The position numbers were made by a program, and so were the translations under genes. Shown here in pieces: positions 63,979-64,000 of a stretch of 64,000 bases of DNA; positions within the stretch are counted from its first letter, which is position 1, and each line of letters begins with the position of its first letter. A model generated the notes under the pieces. The model was given only the letters and a program-made list of their open reading frames with translations. It did not search any database and was not told where the DNA came from. The DNA is taken from the NCBI RefSeq assembly GCF_003711205.1, contig NZ_CP031013.1, forward strand, positions 2,336,501-2,400,500. Direction: 5' to 3'. Origin of the DNA: Polaromonas sp. SP1. Lineage in GTDB: Bacteria > Pseudomonadota > Gammaproteobacteria > Burkholderiales > Burkholderiaceae_C.

Positions 63979-64000
63979 ATGTGCCGGGCAGGCTCGCTGC

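Overview
The window looks like chromosomal DNA of a betaproteobacterium of the order Burkholderiales, most likely family Comamonadaceae (Polaromonas, Rhodoferax or Variovorax type). Support: high GC with strongly GC3-biased codons, a Bug-type tripartite tricarboxylate transporter (tctBAC), an RpfE-like gene next to recJ, the HtrA-MoxR-DUF58-VWA cluster, and many copies of short interspersed repeats that I associate with this family. The species call is inference.

Layout. 0-1.8 kb: two unrelated putative diiron proteins in tandem. 1.8-7.7 kb: housekeeping (smr, radC, fkpB-ispH, a PLP dehydratase, serS, tRNA-Ser). 7.7-9.8 kb: an AT-richer accessory patch with a serine hydrolase and a deletion derivative of an IS21-family element that keeps both ends. 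10-18.9 kb: regulators and transport (GlxA-type regulator, a cNMP-domain/SLC13 permease coupled to a periplasmic binding protein, a second binding protein, a Ner-like/S24-repressor pair with tandem operators, a histidine kinase and a NarL-type regulator). 19-29.6 kb: housekeeping (trpS, an S2P-like protein without its zinc motif, yciO-DMT-rnm, GST, recJ, lolCD). 29.7-31 kb: an AT-richer two-gene HEPN module. 31.2-34.2 kb: a four-gene J-protein operon of unknown function. 34.4-37.5 kb: small stress-type genes and a TetR/SDR pair sharing an operator. 37.8-41.9 kb: VWA, DUF58, MoxR and trypsin-like protease genes. 42-46 kb: a polyamine-type ABC importer. 46-50.3 kb: tatD, a DNA glycosylase, a spermidine-synthase-like gene and an orphan GspE/PilB ATPase. 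50.4-56.3 kb: tctBAC, a gamma-glutamyltransferase and a DMT permease. 56.4-64 kb: M48 protease, SH3 protein, an atypical SDR, a soluble AAA+/M41 protease fusion with a small basic partner, a DMT permease and a quinone oxidoreductase.

Two observations stand out. First, two families of short interspersed repeats are not confined to spacers: they sit in frame inside ispH, lolD, a DNA glycosylase gene, a DMT permease gene and the 3' end of an rpfE-like gene, adding or replacing peptide segments in proteins that include essential ones. This resembles Rickettsia palindromic elements. Second, the 59.4-61.6 kb pair joins a Clp/HslU-like AAA+ module to an FtsH-like M41 peptidase without any membrane segment, preceded by a small basic gene and a leader terminator; it is the best candidate here for an undescribed molecular machine. 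The J-protein operon, the HEPN pair and the cNMP-SLC13/binding-protein pair are further candidates.
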